Shown here in pieces: positions 26,675 to 36,298 of a DNA stretch of 64,000 nt. A program made the translations under genes and the position numbers. How positions within the stretch are numbered: position 1 is the first letter of the stretch; the number at the start of each line of letters is the position of its first letter. Under the pieces are notes generated by a model, which searched no databases, had not been told where the DNA came from, and was given only the letters and a program-made list of their open reading frames with translations. Origin of the DNA: Burkholderiales bacterium (GTDB lineage: Bacteria; Pseudomonadota; Gammaproteobacteria; Burkholderiales; Burkholderiaceae); NCBI GenBank assembly GCA_026225235.1, contig JAMFSK010000114.1, positions 124,001 through 188,000 on the forward strand, given 5' to 3'.

Positions 26675-27901
26675 GTGAACACCCCAGCATCTTCACCCTC
26701 ATTTTCATTCACGCCGCTTTATTGGCTGGCCATTGGCACCTTTGCGGTCGGCACGGAAAGCTTCATGATCGCCGGACTGCTTCCCGGCATGGCAACCGAT
26801 CTTCATGTCAGCATCGTGGCCGCGGGCCAGCTCGTGACTGTGTTTGCACTGGCCTATGCGCTCAGCTCACCGATCCTGACCGCGCTGACGAGCAGCTTCA
26901 GCCGCCGCACCCTGATGATCGTCACGATGGGGGCCTTCACCCTGGCCAATCTGGTGGCGTGGCAGGCCAACAACTATTGGGCGCTGATGATCGCGCGCGT
27001 GCTGCTTGCCATGACAGCCGGTCTGTACGTGCCGGGCGCCAACGCGCTGGCTGGCGCGATCGCTGGCCCAGAACGGCGCGGCTCGGCCCTCGCCATCGTC
27101 AACGGCGGCATCACCATCGCGGTGGCGTTCGGTGTGCCGCTGGGGGCCTTCCTCGGCGCCTATGCTGGCTGGCGGATGACCTTCGCCGGGGTCGCGGCGC
27201 TGTCGGCCATCGCGACAGCTGCCCTGGTCCTGGGTCTGCCGCGCGGTATCGGCGCAGGTCTGCCGGTGGCCACGCTGACCGAACGATTGAATACGGCACG
27301 GCAACCGGTCATTTTGATGACGCTGGTCGTCACCACCTTGTGGGCGATGGGGGCCTACACGATCTATACCTACCTCGCGCTGTTTATCGCCAAGGTCACC
27401 TTTCTGCACGGCGCGCAAGTCGGCTACGTCTTGTTCACCTGGGGTGTCGCTGCGGGGGCGGGCGTCTATCTGGGCGGCAAGGCGGTCGATCGCCTCGGTG
27501 CCCGCCACGTGATCGTGCCATGCCTGCTGGTCTCGATCGCCGCGTTTGCCACCTTGTCGGGGAGCGCCCACTGGTTGTCGAAAACCTTCGCACTGGCACC
27601 CGTCCTTCTCGCTGTGATCGCCTGGGGCATCGCGCACTGGGGCTTTTATCCCGCCCAACAGACGCGGCTGATCGGAATCGCGGGGCTCAAGGGAACACCG
27701 ATCGCACTCTCATTGAACGCATCGTTCATGTACCTCGGTTTTTCGTTGGGGGCGGCGCTGGGTTCGCTCACGCTGCACTACACGGGCGTCGCCAATCTTG
27801 GGCTGGTGGCTGCCCTGTGCGAAGTCGCCGCGCTGGGCCTCACCCTTGCCATCGGCCGGCGTGTGGGCTCGGCCGGGATGCAGGCGGCCCAGGCCGTGTA
27901 A
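26675..27901 (+). CDS. MFS transporter, DHA1 (AraJ/SotB-like)
   Basis: About 408 residues with 12 membrane segments. The GTG at 26675 is preferred because GAGG lies nine bases upstream and the protein then begins just before the first helix; the frame is open to 26609. Conserved stretches include LAIGTFAVGTESFMIAGLLP, AGQLVTVFALAYALSSP and the motif-C-like GVPLGAFLGAYAGWR. The family exports sugars, amino acids or drugs; the substrate is not known. A convergent LysR gene ends 10 bp after its stop. Confidence 0.88.
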   Translation: MNTPASSPSFSFTPLYWLAIGTFAVGTESFMIAGLLPGMATDLHVSIVAAGQLVTVFALAYALSSPILTALTSSFSRRTLMIVTMGAFTLANLVAWQANNYWALMIARVLLAMTAGLYVPGANALAGAIAGPERRGSALAIVNGGITIAVAFGVPLGAFLGAYAGWRMTFAGVAALSAIATAALVLGLPRGIGAGLPVATLTERLNTARQPVILMTLVVTTLWAMGAYTIYTYLALFIAKVTFLHGAQVGYVLFTWGVAAGAGVYLGGKAVDRLGARHVIVPCLLVSIAAFATLSGSAHWLSKTFALAPVLLAVIAWGIAHWGFYPAQQTRLIGIAGLKGTPIALSLNASFMYLGFSLGAALGSLTLHYTGVANLGLVAALCEVAALGLTLAIGRRVGSAGMQAAQAV

Positions 27902-27911
27902 TGCCGGCCAC

Positions 27912-28799
27912 TCACTGAGCGGCGAAATGCTTGCTCATATGATCGATGAAGACGCGCAGCTTGGGCGAGGTGTACCGGCTCGCCGGCCATAGCATCCAGA
28001 ACGTCACGGTCTTGTCGAGGAAATCGTCTAGCACGGTTAGCAGTTCGCCTTCGTCAAGCGCCTCGCGAATAATGAAGGTGGGCAGGAATGCGATGCCCTT
28101 GCCTTTCTGCGCGAGGTAACTGACGACCTCGGTCGCGTTGCTGGCGAAGCGCTCGGGCAGCAAGGCTTCCGGTTCATCGGCCTCGCGCCGAAACGGCCAC
28201 ACTTCGAACTTGCCGCTCACCGGGAAGCGGTGCAACAGGCAGATGTGGTCGATCAGCTCGCGCGGATGTCGGGGGGTGCCTCGCCTGGCGAGATAGTCCG
28301 GCGCGGCGACCAGCACCTGGCCGTAGGAACCCAGCCGCCGGGCCACGAGTCGCGAATCATGCTGATCGCCGGTACGGATCACCGCATCGAACCCCTCTTC
28401 GATCACATCGACCATGCGCTCGCTCATATCGATATCGAGCTCGACCTCGGGGTAAAGGCGCATGAAATCGTCGATGATCGGCATGAAAAGACTGGTCAGC
28501 TGCGGAAAGCTGATACGCAGTTTCCCCCGCGGGTTGCCCGACGCCTGCGATAACTCGGCTTCGGCCGCTTCGAGTTCGCTGAGGATGCGACGGCAGCGTT
28601 CAAGAAAGAGGGTCCCTTCCGCGGTCAGCGTGATACTTCGCGTACTGCGATGAAACAGGCGCACGGCCAGACGCTCTTCCATGCGCGCGATGCTCTTGCC
28701 GACCGCCGAGGACGACACGCCGAGCAATCGCCCTGCCTCCGTGAAGCTCCGGGTCTCCGCGACTTTCACGAACATGGAAATTCCGCTCAGACTATCCAA
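27912..28799 (-). CDS. LysR-family transcriptional regulator (CrgA-like)
   Basis: 295 residues. The TTG start at 28799 is chosen because CrgA-like proteins begin with the pattern MDxLxGIxxFVKVAE (here MDSLSGISMFVKVAE); the ATG at 28775 would cut into the helix-turn-helix. The winged HTH spans about residues 4-62 (RSFTEAGRLLGVSSSAVGKS), followed by the effector-binding domain. Convergent with the DHA1 transporter; regulation of that gene is possible but not shown, as LysR genes usually diverge from their target. Confidence 0.9.
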   Translation of the reverse strand: MDSLSGISMFVKVAETRSFTEAGRLLGVSSSAVGKSIARMEERLAVRLFHRSTRSITLTAEGTLFLERCRRILSELEAAEAELSQASGNPRGKLRISFPQLTSLFMPIIDDFMRLYPEVELDIDMSERMVDVIEEGFDAVIRTGDQHDSRLVARRLGSYGQVLVAAPDYLARRGTPRHPRELIDHICLLHRFPVSGKFEVWPFRREADEPEALLPERFASNATEVVSYLAQKGKGIAFLPTFIIREALDEGELLTVLDDFLDKTVTFWMLWPASRYTSPKLRVFIDHMSKHFAAQ

Positions 28800-29420
28800 G
28801 GCGCCCGTCCCTCACACAATGTGGAAAGTGGAAAGCCCCGCGACCAATACGCGGTCAAGGGTGAAACCAACATGGCATCCGGTATGCACCACTAGATTCA
28901 CCGCGTCTGCCGAGGTAAGGTTTGGAAAAGCAGAAAGCCCGTGCATGCGGGCTTCCTCTTTCGGACCTCGGTTGCGTCCCCAACGGCGATGATCTAGCAC
29001 GACAAGATGCGCTGGATCATAGCAGTTCGACCCATCGCAAGCTGATCAGGCGGGATGGGCCAGCTCGGGGCTGAGGCAGGCGGTAAAGCGTGTGGTTAAG
29101 GCGTGCGCACCCATGCGGCTCACCCATCCGGCGACGGGACCGGGGCAAGACCCCGCCACGATTTGCGTGCCTGGATCCAACGCAGAGGCGACAGGTCCGG
29201 TTTTTGCTGCCCATCACGAGTTGAGCGATGGCTGGGCATCGTATATTGACGAATGCGCAACGGCGGAATAACGGACTCACGGCACGAAGCGCACTCAGCA
29301 GAAAATGTGCGCCTTTTAATCCATCGCCGTAGCAGATAGCAGACCGGGCAGCCCGGACGTTCGACGACGGGCGGGCTTAAGCAGCGCAACCGGTGCGCAG
29401 CGTTTCGGATCGGGAAGGCT
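28800..29420. other. Gene-poor 621-bp region
   Basis: I see no supported coding gene here. A hairpin sits at 28935-28954 (AAGCCCG/CGGGCTT, six-base loop), possibly the terminator of an unseen transcript. The plus-strand and minus-strand frames lack start signals and conserved features. It could hold a small RNA or promoters for the LysR and the small gene at 29421. Confidence 0.45.
28935..28954. terminator. GC hairpin in the gene-poor region
   Basis: Seven-base-pair stem AAGCCCG (28935-28941) with CGGGCTT (28948-28954) and a six-base loop TGCATG. A pyrimidine-rich stretch follows on the plus strand. It is near-symmetrical and could act in either direction. Confidence 0.5.
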
Positions 29421-29789
29421 ATGAAGCAGAAGCGCAAGGAGTTTCCTGGGGTCATTCCGGACGATGGCAGCCGGCCTTATTGCAATGTCTGCAAAACGAC
29501 CGTTGCGGCGTTCAAATATCGCCCCGGACTCAAGGTGCAGGATGGCTGGCACGCGTCCGTGCTCGAATACGACGGCGAAGACGTGCTGGTGATCCGGTGC
29601 CACGGGCAGAAATGGGTCATGCGCCGTGACCTTGGCGGCCGCTGGTTCGTTGATGCGGTGTCCCCCGATCAGAAGAGCGTCATCAGCGCCGTCGTGCCGG
29701 GCACCTCTCCTGCGACCAATAGACGCCGGCGAATCGCAAGCTTCGTGTTCCGCTCGAGGCGGAAGACGAAACCCGTCCCGACTGAATAA
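29421..29789 (+). CDS. Small basic protein of unknown function
   Basis: 122 residues with GGGAAGG before the ATG at 29421. The N-terminal part has a YCNVCK pair of cysteines near residues 20-24, followed by GWHASVLEYDGEDVLVIRCHGQKWVMRRDLGG, which looks like a real folded segment. The C-terminal 40 residues are basic (RRRRIASFVFRSRRKTK). I do not recognise the family. A perfect 11-bp hairpin lies 55 bases downstream and may end the transcript. Coding status is likely but not certain. Confidence 0.65.
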   Translation: MKQKRKEFPGVIPDDGSRPYCNVCKTTVAAFKYRPGLKVQDGWHASVLEYDGEDVLVIRCHGQKWVMRRDLGGRWFVDAVSPDQKSVISAVVPGTSPATNRRRRIASFVFRSRRKTKPVPTE

Positions 29790-29843
29790 ATATCCGAAAC
29801 GCAGCACAGCAGGGCATGCCTCGACGCCCCACGGCCCGTCTCG

Positions 29844-29870
29844 GTCGCGAGCCCTCCCCGGGCTCGCGAC
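29844..29870 (+). terminator. Perfect 11-bp hairpin downstream of the small gene
   Basis: GTCGCGAGCCC (29844-29854) pairs completely with GGGCTCGCGAC (29860-29870) across a five-base loop. No T-run follows, so it may be a rho-dependent end or a processing structure rather than an intrinsic terminator. Confidence 0.5.
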
Positions 29871-30021
29871 GCCATACAATGCCGGCTGCGTACAACGTGC
29901 ATCCGACGCCCGACCCGATGTGAATCCTGACGCGTAGCCCGCCCCGAGTCCCGGCGTGAGATCAGGTTCCCGACGCCGACTAGAAGCATCGGCATGCAGG
30001 CCCCTTCGCCATCACGCGACC

Positions 30022-30942
30022 ATGATAAAACTCGAAGACCTTCTCATTTTTGTGAGTACGGCGGACAACGGCAGCCTTTCGGCGGCAGCCCGGCTATTGA
30101 ACCTGACACCTTCCGTGGCCAGCGTCGGACTCAAGCGGCTCGAATCGGAACTCGGCGTGCGGCTGCTCGCGCGCTCGACGCGAAGCCTTCGCCTGACGCC
30201 GGATGGAGAGCGCTACCTCCAATACGCGCGCAACGTCATGAATGAGGTGGAGGCGGGCGAGCATGCGCTGGCACACGGCAGAAAAGCCATTGGGGGCACT
30301 GTGTCGTTGTCGGTCCCTTCGGATTTTGGGCGCAACGTGCTGGCAGGATGGCTCGATGCATTTCAGTCTCTGTATCCCGACGTCTCGTTGCAGGTGCGCA
30401 TTGGCGACCATGTGACGAATATGTTCAGTAGCTCCGTCGACCTCTCCGTGCGTTACGGCACCCCGGAAGACTCGACACTGATCGCGCTGCCGCTTGTCGC
30501 CGACAACCGTCGTGTGTTGTGCGCCTCGCCCGAGTACTTAGCGCGTCACGGCAAACCGGCCATCCCTGACGATCTGCCGATGCATAACTGTCTGCGCTTT
30601 GCATTGAGCGACACGGTGCATGACCGCTGGACATTTCACGCTGACGGCGAACCCTTGACTGTCAGCGTACACGGCAACCGCAGCAGCAATGACGGCGAGC
30701 TGGTCCGGCGCTGGGCGATCGAAGGCCACGGCATTGCATACAAATCGGGCATCGATGTGCTACCCGACTTGCGAAGCGGCGCGCTCGAGGCCGTCTTGAC
30801 GAACTACCAGGGCGAGAGTGCGCCGCTTCATCTGGTCTGCACACATCGGCTGATGCTTTCGCCGACGATCAATGCGCTGCGTGATTTCCTGCAGCAGCGG
30901 ATCAAGCGCTTTCTTGCGCAACCTAACGGCCAAGTATCCTGA
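30022..30942 (+). CDS. LysR-family transcriptional regulator
   Basis: 306 residues from the ATG at 30022. The HTH covers about residues 3-62 (GSLSAAARLLNLTPSVASVG), followed by the effector domain (about 90-295) with RPLSVSGNRS-like features and KSGIDVLPDLRSGALE near the end. This resembles the CrgA-like group. No divergent target gene is adjacent; the decayed peptidase remnant follows. Target unknown. Confidence 0.88.
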   Translation: MIKLEDLLIFVSTADNGSLSAAARLLNLTPSVASVGLKRLESELGVRLLARSTRSLRLTPDGERYLQYARNVMNEVEAGEHALAHGRKAIGGTVSLSVPSDFGRNVLAGWLDAFQSLYPDVSLQVRIGDHVTNMFSSSVDLSVRYGTPEDSTLIALPLVADNRRVLCASPEYLARHGKPAIPDDLPMHNCLRFALSDTVHDRWTFHADGEPLTVSVHGNRSSNDGELVRRWAIEGHGIAYKSGIDVLPDLRSGALEAVLTNYQGESAPLHLVCTHRLMLSPTINALRDFLQQRIKRFLAQPNGQVS

Positions 30943-31105
30943 ACGAGTGCGCTGCGTAGTCCCGCACGGAAGACGCATTCAGCAGAGCGCTCGAACTGCG
31001 TCACGGCATGATTCAAATGGCGCATCGAGATTGCCCGATATGCGCGTTCCAGACAGACTTTTCAAGCTGGCCGCTCGGCCCATGCCCGAGGAAAGTGCAC
31101 GTTGA

Positions 31106-32087
31106 AAGCAGGGCGTTACCCTGCTCGAACTCGGCCTCGGCCAAGACCTGGGACAAGGTTATGTCCCCGCTTACTTTCCGCCCGAGCGCAGAGCACAGGT
31201 GGGCCATGGTCGGCAACGTGCTGGCCGCCTTTTGGCAAAGCCTCACCACGCTCGACTAGATGAGCCCGGCCACGCGCGTCGAGGCGCTGATCAAGCTGGG
31301 AAAGCTGCTGGTCAAGATCGGGCACCCCGCCAGATGGCGTGATTATTCGCCGCTGACCATCAAGCGCGACGATCTCGTCGGCAATGTCATGCGTGCGTCC
31401 CGGTTCGAGTAGCAGAATCGGCTCGCCAAGCTCGGCAAACCCGTCGACCGGACAGAGTGGCTCGCGACGCCGCAAACGACTTATGCGTATTGCGCCCCCG
31501 AATCCAACGAGATCGTGATGCCCGCCGCGATCATCCAGCCCCCACTCTTCGATGAACACGCGGATGACGCGGTGAACTATGGCGCGCCGGGCGTGATGAT
31601 CGGCCACGGCTTGGACGATCAGGGCAGCCAATACGACGGCGACGGCAACCTGCGCGACTAGTGGACGCCGCAGGATCAAGAGAACTTCAAACAGAAGGCT
31701 CAGCGCCTGATCGCCCAGCGCAACGCCTTCTCGCCCGTGCCAGGCCACTACGTGAACGGCACACAGACCCTTAACGAGAACATCGCGGACAAGTCTGGCC
31801 TGGCTGTCGCATACAAGGCCTACACGCTCTCGCCCAAAGGCAAGCCTTCACCCGTCATAGACGCGATGACGGGTGAGCAACGTCTGTATTACGGCTTTGC
31901 GCAGGTGTGGCGCAGCAAGGCCCGCGAGGCGCATCTGATCGACTTGCTCACGTCGGATACGCATTTGCCTGATGAGTTTCGGGCCAATGGTCGGGTGCGC
32001 AACCAGCCGGGCTTTTAAGAGGCATTTGACGTCAAGCCAGGCGATGAGCTGTATTTGCCGCCCGAGGAGCGAATCATCATGTGGTGA
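31106..32087 (+). pseudogene. Decayed M13-family metallopeptidase (neprilysin/PepO type), C-terminal remnant
   Basis: Translating across breaks gives a recognisable M13 C-terminal half: LLELGLGQDLGQGYVPAYFP, then MVGNVLAAFWQSLTTLD, MSPATRVEALIKLGKLLVKI, TLNENIADKSGLAVAYKAY and a final RIIMW. In-frame stops fall at 31257 (TAG), 31410 (TAG), 31659 (TAG) and 32016 (TAA), at least two of them where the family has tryptophan. A frameshift lies near 31190-31205. The family's zinc-binding HExxH (GHEITHGFDDQG) is shortened to GHGLDDQG, so catalysis would be lost. The N-terminal half is missing. Clearly non-functional; a fragment of an ancestral zinc endopeptidase. Confidence 0.9.
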
Positions 32088-32292
32088 CGCTCGCCAGGGA
32101 GGGCCTAATAGCACCAGGTACGTTCCGGCAGGGTTCAGAAGCCCGCGGCAACGTACTGTCGACGTCCGAAAAGGCCACTTTTTTGCGCCTCCGCAGTCCG
32201 CCCGACAGGGTAGATACGAGGTAGCGGAAGCGAAATAAAACGGCGCCCACAAACTGGTGCACAATGGCTTCAGACCATCCCCCAGAGGTGCC

Positions 32293-33501
32293 GTGAAGAA
32301 TTACCCCGTCATGGACGACAGTCCTGAATCGATCGCGCGTGATGTCGCAACCATTGGGCGCATCGGCGCGATCCCGTCGATCCTTCGTCTGATCTGCAGC
32401 AACACCGGCCTCGGCTTCGCCGCCGTGGCGCGTGTCACGGATGCAACGTGGACAGCCTGCGCCGTCGAAGACACCATCGAGTTCGGACTGCGGCCGGGGG
32501 GCCAGCTCGATCTGCGCTCCACGCTGTGCTTCGAGTCGCGTGCCGAGTGCCGCCCCGTGGTCATTGATCACGCGAGCAAGGATCCTGTTTATCAAACGCA
32601 TCACACGCCGCGCATTTATCAGATCGAGAGCTATATCTCGGTGCCGATCGTGCTCTCGAATGGCATCTACTTCGGCAACCTGTGTGCGATCGACCGGCAT
32701 CCCGCGAAGGTGTCCGATCCACAGACCCTCAAAATGTTCGAAGTGTTTTCGCAGCTCGTCGCTCTGCAACTCGAGAGCGAGAGCCGTCAGCAGGCCACCG
32801 AAGCCGCGCTGCTAAGCGAACGCGAGACCGCCGACCTCCGTGAACAATTCATCGCAGTGCTGGGCCACGACCTGCGCAACCCGCTTGCCGCTGTGGGCGC
32901 CACGGCCGATCTCCTTTCGCGGCGCAAGGCAGAACCCGACCTCGTCACGATGGGCAAACGGTTACGCTCGGCGACCACCCGCATGGCGCATCTGATTGAC
33001 GACGTGATGGATTTCGCACGCGGCCGCCTCGGCTCAGGTATCGGGGTTTCACTTGCCGCATGCGACACCCTCAGCATCGCCTTGACTGACGTGGTGACGG
33101 AGTTAAGTATTGCGAACCCGGAGCGCACCGTCGTTTCGAGTATCGCGATCGACGACAGTGTGTACTGCGACCGGGTGCGTATTCAGCAACTCCTGTCGAA
33201 CCTGCTCGGCAATGCGCTGACGCATGGCGCAGCAAGCGCGCCCGTGACGGTGACCGCCTCCGTCGAGAGCGGCTATCTGAATCTCGCGGTCGCCAACGGC
33301 GGTGACCTGATCTCTCCCGACAACCTCAAAAACGTGTTTGAACCATACTGGCGCCCCGCCAGCAGCGCGCCAGGCGGCGGTCTGGGCCTTGGGCTCTATA
33401 TCTGCAAGCAGATCGTCCGCGCGCACCGTGGGCATCTCGAAGTCGTTTCTTCTTCGGATACGGGCACCTGCTTTACCGCGCGCCTGCCCGTCTCGCCGTA
33501 G
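32293..33501 (+). CDS. Sensor histidine kinase with GAF domain
   Basis: About 402 residues. The GTG at 32293 has AGAGG four bases upstream; ATG at 32311 is an alternative. The order is GAF domain (about residues 10-160, with FCAIDRHP-like LCAIDRHPAKV), coiled coil, HisKA with the phospho-accepting histidine in FIAVLGHDLRNPLAAVGA, and HATPase-c with NLLGNALTHG (N box) and GGGLGLGLYICKQIV (G boxes). No membrane segment, so it is a soluble sensor. No response regulator is adjacent. A related layout occurs in light- or ligand-sensing kinases, but no chromophore cysteine motif can be claimed. Confidence 0.9.
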   Translation: MKNYPVMDDSPESIARDVATIGRIGAIPSILRLICSNTGLGFAAVARVTDATWTACAVEDTIEFGLRPGGQLDLRSTLCFESRAECRPVVIDHASKDPVYQTHHTPRIYQIESYISVPIVLSNGIYFGNLCAIDRHPAKVSDPQTLKMFEVFSQLVALQLESESRQQATEAALLSERETADLREQFIAVLGHDLRNPLAAVGATADLLSRRKAEPDLVTMGKRLRSATTRMAHLIDDVMDFARGRLGSGIGVSLAACDTLSIALTDVVTELSIANPERTVVSSIAIDDSVYCDRVRIQQLLSNLLGNALTHGAASAPVTVTASVESGYLNLAVANGGDLISPDNLKNVFEPYWRPASSAPGGGLGLGLYICKQIVRAHRGHLEVVSSSDTGTCFTARLPVSP

Positions 33502-33685
33502 GCCCCCTGCCTTTTTCATTGTGATGCCCTGACAACGGCCGCTCATCGCCGGGATAGGAGTAAGGTTCGACCGTGTGGTCCGACCAAGCCCCATCGCCCG
33601 GCGCCATGTCTCCTGACTGGCGTCTGCCGCGCGGTCGGTCCGCTCACGCGGTATGACCGATCGCCCTACCCCCGAGGAGCCCGTC

Positions 33686-35278
33686 ATGAACGCAGCCATC
33701 GTCGCGCACGACCCAGACCGGCAATTGCTGCCCTTTCGTGAATCGATGCTCGCCATGCTCGGCGTGGCCTTCGTCGCGATGCTCGTCGCCCTCGACCAGA
33801 CGATTGTCGGCACCGCGCTGCCCCGCATCGTCTCCGAGCTCAAAGGCTTCGACCTTTACGCTTGGGTAGCCACCTCCTATATGCTCGCCTCGGTCATCAC
33901 CATCCCGATCTTCGGGCGACTCGGGGACCTGTATGGCCGCAAGCCGTTTCTGATCGCGGCCATCGTGCTGTTTACGGTCGCCTCGATCTTCTGCGGGATG
34001 GCAAACAACATGCTGTTCCTCGTGCTCGCGCGCGGCGCACAAGGGATCGGCGGCGGCATCCTGATCGGCACCGTGTTCGCGACTGTCGCCGACCTGTTCC
34101 CCGACCCGCAACTCCGCCTGCGCTGGCTGGTGTTCGTCAGCACCGCATTCGGCCTAGCGAATATCGTCGGGCCTACGCTCGGCGGCATCCTCACGCAATC
34201 GGGCGGCTGGCGCCTGGTATTTTTCGTCAACGTGCCGGTGGGCGTCGTCTCGCTCCTCTTCGTTTATTTCTATCTGCCGCATACCCGACACCCTCGAAAG
34301 GCCGGCCCGGTTCGCCTTGACTGGCTCGGCGCCCTCGTCCTCGCTGTCACGTTCGGCGCGCTGCAGCTGCTCATCGAGTGGTTTCCGAAGGAAGGCCTCA
34401 GCACCACGACCTACGTGCTGGGCGCGATCGTCGGCGTGTGTGCCGTGACGCTGGTGTTCTGGGAAAAACGCATGGGCGACCCGATCGTACCGATCGACAT
34501 GCTGTTTGACCCCAAGCTCATGGCGCTCTTCGCAATGTCGATCCTCGGCGGCTTTGCACTGTTCTCGCTGGTCTTCTACGTGCCACTGCTGTTCCAGGGT
34601 GGCTATGCGATGTCGCCGCACGACTCGGGCATGCTGATCACGCCACTGCTGCTCGGCACCACTGTGGGAAGCGTGCTCAATAACCGGATCGTGACGCGGA
34701 TACGCCGTGCCAACCCCATCATGTATGTCGGGTTTGCCATGTTCGCGCTGGCCTGCCTGTATCTTGTGCAGCTCACGGGCACCGAGCCGCATCTGGTGTG
34801 GATGTCGTGCATGGCCATCAGCGGACTTGGACTGGGGCTCGTCGCGGCGAACCTGACGATCTTTTCGCAACAGATCGTCTCGCGTGAAAATCTTGGTGCG
34901 GCGACCGCTCTGCTGCAATCGCTGCGAACATTTGGCGGGATGCTCGGTACGGTCATGACCGGCGCGCTACTCGGTCACCTCTATACGAGCGGGGTCCATC
35001 GCTCGCTCGATTCCTATCAGGCAAACCAGTGGTTCAAGTCGTTTGCCAGCCCCGAATTGCTGGTGGATCGTGCTGAACAGGCCGCGCTGATCATGCGTCT
35101 TGTCAGTGCGGGACAGGCGGGCGACGCCATGATGAAGTCAGCGCGCGACACACTCGTCACGTCGATCCACATCGGACTCGGACTTGCGGCCATTGCGGCG
35201 GTGATCGGGCTCTGCCTCGCGTGGTTTGTGCCGCCTGTGCGGGTCGACCATGCGCGCGCAGTCGTACCGGGCACCTAG
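33686..35278 (+). CDS. MFS multidrug transporter, EmrB/QacA (DHA2) family
   Basis: 530 residues with 14 membrane segments. The ATG at 33686 has GAGGAG eight bases upstream and is preferred over 33653. Motifs include LVALDQTIVGTALPRIV (D1), GRLGDLYGRKPF (A), LARGAQGIGGGILIG (B), and GPTLGGILTQSGGWRLVFF (C). It exports drugs or other hydrophobic compounds by proton antiport. No membrane-fusion partner (EmrA) is adjacent. A GNAT gene follows after 157 bp. Confidence 0.92.
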   Translation: MNAAIVAHDPDRQLLPFRESMLAMLGVAFVAMLVALDQTIVGTALPRIVSELKGFDLYAWVATSYMLASVITIPIFGRLGDLYGRKPFLIAAIVLFTVASIFCGMANNMLFLVLARGAQGIGGGILIGTVFATVADLFPDPQLRLRWLVFVSTAFGLANIVGPTLGGILTQSGGWRLVFFVNVPVGVVSLLFVYFYLPHTRHPRKAGPVRLDWLGALVLAVTFGALQLLIEWFPKEGLSTTTYVLGAIVGVCAVTLVFWEKRMGDPIVPIDMLFDPKLMALFAMSILGGFALFSLVFYVPLLFQGGYAMSPHDSGMLITPLLLGTTVGSVLNNRIVTRIRRANPIMYVGFAMFALACLYLVQLTGTEPHLVWMSCMAISGLGLGLVAANLTIFSQQIVSRENLGAATALLQSLRTFGGMLGTVMTGALLGHLYTSGVHRSLDSYQANQWFKSFASPELLVDRAEQAALIMRLVSAGQAGDAMMKSARDTLVTSIHIGLGLAAIAAVIGLCLAWFVPPVRVDHARAVVPGT

Positions 35279-35435
35279 GCCTGTCCCGCTTGATTCCGCT
35301 CGCGCCGCGTTGTGATTTGTCTGCCTGGCGGGATCGACACCTCTGAATTTCCAGCTGCGCCCGTCTCACCGACCGCGCAGCGTTTTTTCTCTGCTACCCT
35401 AGCCGCCTCTCTCACCTTTCCCCACCTTCCCATCG

Positions 35436-35906
35436 ATGAGCCCGAAGTATTCGCTACGCGCCGCCCGGGCGACCGACTTGCCTATCATCTATATCGGCGA
35501 ACTCGACTACATCCGGCAAATCGAACCTGAACACGAAGCACGGTGGAAAGACGCGCTACGCTGGCATCTCACGCAATGGACCGCGGCGATCGACCGGATG
35601 ATCATTGCGGAAATCGGCAGCGACACAGCCGGCTATTGCTTCTGGGAAGTCCACGGCGAGGCGGCCGTCCTGGCATCGATCTATGTGCTGCCTGAACGAC
35701 GCCGCACAGGCCTGGGCAAGCGACTGCTCGATCGCTTCATCACGGATGCCCATGCCGAGGGCTTTGGCAATCTGACGCTCGGCGTCAAGGAAGACAACCC
35801 GGCACGCCTGCTCTACGAGTCTGCGGGTTTCGTCTACACCCACGATGACGGCGAATATCGCCACTATCGCTATCCTCTGGTCCCGCGCACGTCCCAACCC
35901 GCTTAA
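35436..35906 (+). CDS. GNAT-family N-acetyltransferase
   Basis: 156 residues. The acetyl-CoA-binding motif A is visible as VLPERRRTGLGKRLLDRFI near residues 87-105, followed by the core LTLGVKEDNPARLLYESAGF. These are the usual GNAT elements. The N-terminal half shows the AARATDLPIIYIGELDYI pattern seen in aminoglycoside- or protein-acetylating members, but the acceptor cannot be predicted. Stand-alone gene on the plus strand. Confidence 0.9.
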   Translation: MSPKYSLRAARATDLPIIYIGELDYIRQIEPEHEARWKDALRWHLTQWTAAIDRMIIAEIGSDTAGYCFWEVHGEAAVLASIYVLPERRRTGLGKRLLDRFITDAHAEGFGNLTLGVKEDNPARLLYESAGFVYTHDDGEYRHYRYPLVPRTSQPA

Positions 35907-36298
35907 GCGACTCGTTCTTCCAAATCGCGACTACCGGGCACGATGCGGGGGGTCGCCGTATACGCTCGTTCTGAGCGCTAGTCTCACCCGGATCCCTGGG
36001 CACCGGCTCGTCCTGCGTCTCATGACGGCGAACGATGTGTCATGGCGCCAGGTCGTTGATCATCACACCCTGCGTCGCGTCTCTCTCCCCTCCAATTATT
36101 TCCTTCCATTTCAGACGTCGATCGCCGTGTCCGTAAACGAGGTATGAATGTCATTTCAGACGCGACGATCCGTCTCTAGAATCTGGTCATCCACTCGCCG
36201 GACAGGCCGCCCAAAGCGGCTCGTCCGGTCAGCAGACAGCAAATTCGGGCGACCTGATATGCCCTTCATCTAACGAGCGGCCCCCCGGAGGGAGCCGA
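35907..36298. other. Intergenic region before SDR gene
   Basis: No gene is supported in these 392 bases. It holds the hairpin at 36198-36228 and the ribosome-binding region of the SDR gene (GGAGGGAGCC just before 36299). Confidence 0.5.
36198..36228. terminator. Strong hairpin upstream of the SDR gene
   Basis: CCGGAC (36198-36203) pairs with GTCCGG (36223-36228); inside it GGCCGC pairs with GCGGCT with one bulged position, giving a stem of about 11 pairs. No T-run follows, so a regulatory leader or a terminator of the GNAT gene is equally possible. Confidence 0.45.

Noticed and set aside
29120-29455. 111-codon minus-strand frame in the gene-poor region
   Set aside because: No ribosome-binding site and a cysteine/arginine-rich composition typical of out-of-frame GC-rich DNA.
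31106-32087. Stop-codon recoding (TAG as sense) in the M13 peptidase remnant
   Set aside because: The remnant also has a TAA, a frameshift and a deleted zinc motif, and normal genes in the window end in TAG (for example the molybdoenzyme and ProQ). Decay explains it better.
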